This document shows, one piece after another, positions 6,721 through 8,499 of a stretch of 8,499 nt of DNA. The stretch is taken from the NCBI GenBank assembly GCA_003661605.2, contig QMWL02000030.1, positions 1 to 8,499 of the forward strand, written 5' to 3'. Every line of letters begins with the position of its first letter. Within the stretch, counting starts at the first letter, position 1. Made by a program: the position numbers and the translations under genes. The stretch comes from an archaeon (GTDB lineage: Archaea; Thermoproteota; QMWL01). The notes below the pieces were generated by a model, which worked only from the letters and a program-made list of their open reading frames with translations, searched no databases and was not told where the DNA came from.

Positions 6721-6730
6721 ATGTAATAAG
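6721..6730 (-). promoter_or_regulatory. Candidate TATA element of the Orc1-like/moa/truA operon
   Basis: The minus strand reads CTTATTACAT, with its centre about 22 bases before GTG 6704. That places the transcription start almost at the start codon, implying a leaderless or nearly leaderless transcript. No other minus-strand promoter candidate stands out upstream. Confidence 0.4.
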
Positions 6731-6750
6731 TATTCCTACCTACCACAAAT

Positions 6751-6760
6751 AATGTATTAT
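6751..6760 (+). promoter_or_regulatory. Candidate TATA element of the PfkB kinase gene
   Basis: AATGTATTAT is centred about 28 bases before GTG 6784, the spacing expected for an archaeal leaderless transcript. No Shine-Dalgarno lies before the GTG, which fits leaderless translation. Confidence 0.45.
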
Positions 6761-6783
6761 GAGAGAGGTTCCCGAAAGTACTG

Positions 6784-7734
6784 GTGGCGTATAAGCTCCT
6801 CGTTGCAGGACATACATGTATCGACATAGTTATTGTTGTTGATAAACTACCAGATCCAGAAACTAGTACAGAGATAGTGCAGAGAGAGGAAAGACCTGGT
6901 GGAAACGCGCTTAACATAGGTGTAGCAGCAGCACAGCTGGGTGTAGACTGCGGGATCCTATCGTTGGTGGGAAGGGATTATGAGGAGGAGTGTAAGAGTA
7001 TACTCAGCCGATGGAACGTAAGGTCGTTTTTAGTCGTTCATGAGAACCTGCCTACAACGAGAGTATATGCAATTCACGATCCTACTGGAACAAGGTATCT
7101 TGTTGAGGAAGGGGTTAGCATGCTTTATGAAGCTTCTCCCTTCAAGTCTCTCAAGAACATGATAGCCACAGCCTTAGAGTACAGTACTGTAGTACATCTG
7201 GCAGCAGGAAAGCCTTCTTTTCACCTATGGATTGCAAGGGAGGCGCAGCGTCGGAGAAGGTACGTAGTGCTGGACCCTGGTCAGGAGATTCGCAGCTATA
7301 CAGCAGAGGCGTTGAAAGAGCTACTGACCCTAGGAAACCTGCTTTTCTGCAACGAGGTAGAAGCGCGAAGAATCGAGAATCTTTTAGGTAAAAACATAGA
7401 ACATCTCACAGATTTTCTTGAAGCTATCATAGTTACAAGAGGATCAAAAGGCGTGCATATCATCGCAGATTCGAAGAAAATTGATGCCTGTGCTATACCT
7501 CCGAAGCAGATCGTAAATACGATCGGAGCAGGGGACAGCTTTCGAGCGGGATTTCACGCTGCGCGATCGAGGGGGTTGGAGTTAGCGGAAGCTGTTATCG
7601 TTGGTATTGCAGCAGCAACCGCACACTTAGAGCAGCCATCCATATACTCTCACCCACTCAGGTGGAGCTACATTACCGAGGTTCTCACGCGTATCGATGC
7701 GTATCAGAGTATAGCAAGAAGGATGTTACAGTAG
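6784..7734 (+). CDS. PfkB/ribokinase-family carbohydrate or nucleoside kinase
   Basis: A 316-residue kinase of the PfkB family, which phosphorylates sugars or nucleosides. Visible motifs are the N-terminal signature GGNALNIGVAAAQLG (39-53), the NxxE motif at Asn190-Glu193 (NEVE), the VTRGSKG strand-turn (217-223) and the C-terminal signature NTIGAGDSF (245-253). In the last, Asp251 is the catalytic base and GAG forms the anion hole. The length is normal for the family. The start is GTG 6784, with the protein opening YKLLVAGHTCIDIV as expected; it appears leaderless. The gene stands alone, divergent from the Orc1-like operon, so context gives no substrate. Ribokinase, a nucleoside kinase or a fructose kinase are all possible. 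Confidence 0.92.
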   Translation: MAYKLLVAGHTCIDIVIVVDKLPDPETSTEIVQREERPGGNALNIGVAAAQLGVDCGILSLVGRDYEEECKSILSRWNVRSFLVVHENLPTTRVYAIHDPTGTRYLVEEGVSMLYEASPFKSLKNMIATALEYSTVVHLAAGKPSFHLWIAREAQRRRRYVVLDPGQEIRSYTAEALKELLTLGNLLFCNEVEARRIENLLGKNIEHLTDFLEAIIVTRGSKGVHIIADSKKIDACAIPPKQIVNTIGAGDSFRAGFHAARSRGLELAEAVIVGIAAATAHLEQPSIYSHPLRWSYITEVLTRIDAYQSIARRMLQ

Positions 7735-7827
7735 GGGCTCGGCACTCAAGATCGTCGTCACTCTTTCTGACCGGGTCCTGTCCTCATCGCCCTGTAAACT
7801 CTCTAAGTTTTCCAGTTAAGTGTTTAG
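7735..7827. other. Intergenic gap between the kinase and tRNA genes
   Basis: About 93 bases between the 3' ends of two convergent genes. I see no long T-run, stem-loop or ORF in it. TTTTCCAGTTAAGTG (7808-7822) only faintly recalls an origin recognition box and lacks its palindromic and G-rich halves. Both transcripts must end here or run into each other. Confidence 0.5.
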
Positions 7828-7906
7828 TGGTGCGCCGGGCGGGATTCGAACCCGCGATCACCGGCGCGGGGGGCCGGGGTCCTAGACCAGGCTAGACGAC
7901 CGGCGC
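7828..7906 (-). tRNA. tRNA-Gly (anticodon CCC), 3' CCA encoded
   Basis: The minus strand folds into a complete cloverleaf. The acceptor stem GCGCCGG/CCGGCGC (7900-7906 with 7832-7838) has seven G-C pairs, the D stem is GTCT/AGGA-type with GG in the loop, the anticodon stem is CCGGC/GCCGG, the variable loop has five bases, and the T arm is GCGGG-TTCGAAT-CCCGC. The discriminator is A, followed by encoded CCA (7828-7830). The anticodon CCC is at 7868-7870. The overall body, with its GCG start and CTAGCCTGGTCTAGGAC D arm, matches archaeal glycine tRNAs. The anticodon loop reads CCCCCGC: position 33 is C instead of the near-universal U, and position 37 is G. No intron is present. The all-G/C stems suggest growth at high temperature. 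Confidence 0.93.
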
Positions 7907-7929
7907 TTTATCTGAAACACGACCTGATA

Positions 7930-7940
7930 GGTTTTTATGC
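7930..7940 (-). promoter_or_regulatory. TATA-type promoter of the tRNA-Gly gene
   Basis: The minus strand reads GCATAAAAACC, centred about 29 bases before the first tRNA base. It lies in the 46-base gap after the EF-2 stop, so the tRNA can be transcribed independently of EF-2. Confidence 0.6.
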
Positions 7941-7952
7941 TTTACTGCGCTT

Positions 7953-8499
7953 CTAAGGACCTAGGAAGTCTTCGGGCTTCGGTGGCTCAGGAGGAAGACC
8001 TTTACGCTTTCTGATTTGGGCTATGATCTGCTCCTGCATGTTCTTGGGCACAGGTTGCCACCTTGAGAAGGAAGTTCCCCAGAATGCTCGTCCGGAAGTT
8101 GCGCTGCGAAGTACGTCGGCAAGGTCAAAGGACTCAGCTGCAGGTATCTCTCCTGTTACAACAGTCACGTATTCAGCATGTTGGATGTTCAACACTCTTC
8201 CCCGCTTATGACTAATGATCTTCGTAACACTACCTACAAGCTCTGCAGGGACCTTGACTTCAAGGCGAAGCATCGGCTCGAGCAGTAGGGGCTCTGCAGA
8301 CAGTATAGCAGCGAACATAGCGTGGCGTGTTGCAGGCATGATCTGAGCAGGTCCGCGGTGAACCGGGTCCTCGTGTACCTTGGCGTCGTGAAGAACGACC
8401 TTTACGCCACGGACGATTTCTCCGGCGAGTGGTCCTTCGCTTACCGCCCAGTTGAAAGCCGTTATGATTGTATCACGGATTTCATCGAGATAAGCAACA
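7953..8499 (-). CDS. fusA: Elongation factor 2, C-terminal part (5' end outside window)
   Basis: EF-2 is the GTPase that translocates the ribosome. The window holds its last 181 codons, covering the end of domain IV and domain V. The frame is open from 8498 without a break. The ATG at 8337-8339 is internal, because HEDPVHRGPAQI upstream is the conserved diphthamide loop; the His that would be modified is encoded at 8358-8360. Further conserved blocks are PLLLEPMLRLEVKVP, RGRVLNI, VTGEIPAAESFDLADVLRSA (start of the block) and GRAFWGTSFSRWQPVP, ending in the archaeal-type tail PPKPEDFLGP. Nothing visible is missing or damaged. The stop is TAG 7953-7955. The GTPase domain cannot be judged from here. 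Confidence 0.97.
   Translation of the reverse strand, partial: VAYLDEIRDTIITAFNWAVSEGPLAGEIVRGVKVVLHDAKVHEDPVHRGPAQIMPATRHAMFAAILSAEPLLLEPMLRLEVKVPAELVGSVTKIISHKRGRVLNIQHAEYVTVVTGEIPAAESFDLADVLRSATSGRAFWGTSFSRWQPVPKNMQEQIIAQIRKRKGLPPEPPKPEDFLGP

Larger units (their letters stand above)
6711..6779. repeat. 8-bp inverted repeat flanking the divergent promoter
   Basis: ACTTTCGG at 6711-6718 is the exact reverse complement of CCGAAAGT at 6772-6779. Read in the direction of each gene, CCGAAAGT ends six bases before the GTG of the Orc1-like gene and four bases before the GTG of the kinase gene. Both copies lie between the candidate TATA box and the start codon, where a bound protein would block initiation. 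Confidence 0.5.

Noticed and set aside
6705..6917. N-terminal extension of the Orc1-like frame to the most upstream start
   Set aside because: This part is antisense to the start of the PfkB gene, is low-complexity (Ser, Thr) and is unlike any Orc1/Cdc6 N-terminus. The family-like sequence begins only near GTG 6704.
7808..7830. TTTTCCAGTTAAGTG as an origin recognition box
   Set aside because: Only the first half loosely recalls TTCCAGTGGAAAC. There is no inverted partner, no G-string and no repeat of the element near the Orc1-like gene.
7662..7895. Plus-strand ORF of 77 codons running from the kinase gene into the tRNA
   Set aside because: It is a shadow of the kinase gene in another frame and then of the tRNA; the RRAGFEPA string is the usual false translation of a tRNA T arm.

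Overview
This window is archaeal chromosomal DNA. Five things point there: a two-gene replication factor C clamp loader, an Orc1/Cdc6-type AAA+ ATPase, an EF-2 (not EF-G) C-terminus with the diphthamide-histidine context, TATA-type promoter elements, and Shine-Dalgarno sequences matching an archaeal 16S tail (GGTGAT, GGAGGAGAT). The tRNA gene has fully G/C acceptor, anticodon and T stems although the surrounding DNA is only moderately GC-rich, which suggests a thermophile. I would guess a TACK-type (Thermoproteota-like) lineage, but the window does not settle this. Gene density is very high; the longest stretch without a gene is about 90 bases.

Layout. At the left edge (16-216, minus) is a short reading frame resembling the start of a GXGXG (glutamate synthase domain 3-like) protein, ended by an amber codon. 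Diverging from it on the plus strand are rfcS and rfcL (280-2561), overlapping by one base. rfcL converges on a six-gene minus-strand operon that reads from 6704 down to 2524: an Orc1/Cdc6-like ATPase, a small winged-helix protein, moaC, moaB, moaA and truA. Every junction in that operon overlaps. A compact divergent promoter (6705-6783) separates it from a plus-strand PfkB-family carbohydrate or nucleoside kinase (6784-7734). The right end holds a minus-strand tRNA-Gly(CCC) gene with encoded CCA and its own TATA box, preceded by the C-terminal 181 codons of EF-2, whose 5' part lies outside the window.

How the genes work together. RfcS and RfcL form the PCNA clamp loader. MoaA and MoaC make cyclic pyranopterin monophosphate and MoaB activates molybdopterin by adenylylation; MoaD, MoaE and MoeA are not in the window. 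TruA (tRNA pseudouridine synthase), tRNA-Gly and EF-2 belong to translation.

The most unusual points are these: an Orc1/Cdc6-like ATPase with altered Walker B, sensor 1 and probable arginine-finger positions heading a molybdenum-cofactor operon together with a winged-helix protein; an 8-bp inverted repeat placed just before both divergent GTG starts; an RfcL that ends in an Arg-rich tail rather than a PIP box, encoded inside an antisense overlap with truA; and a tRNA-Gly whose anticodon loop has C33 instead of U33. I see no CRISPR array, insertion sequence or recognisable replication origin.
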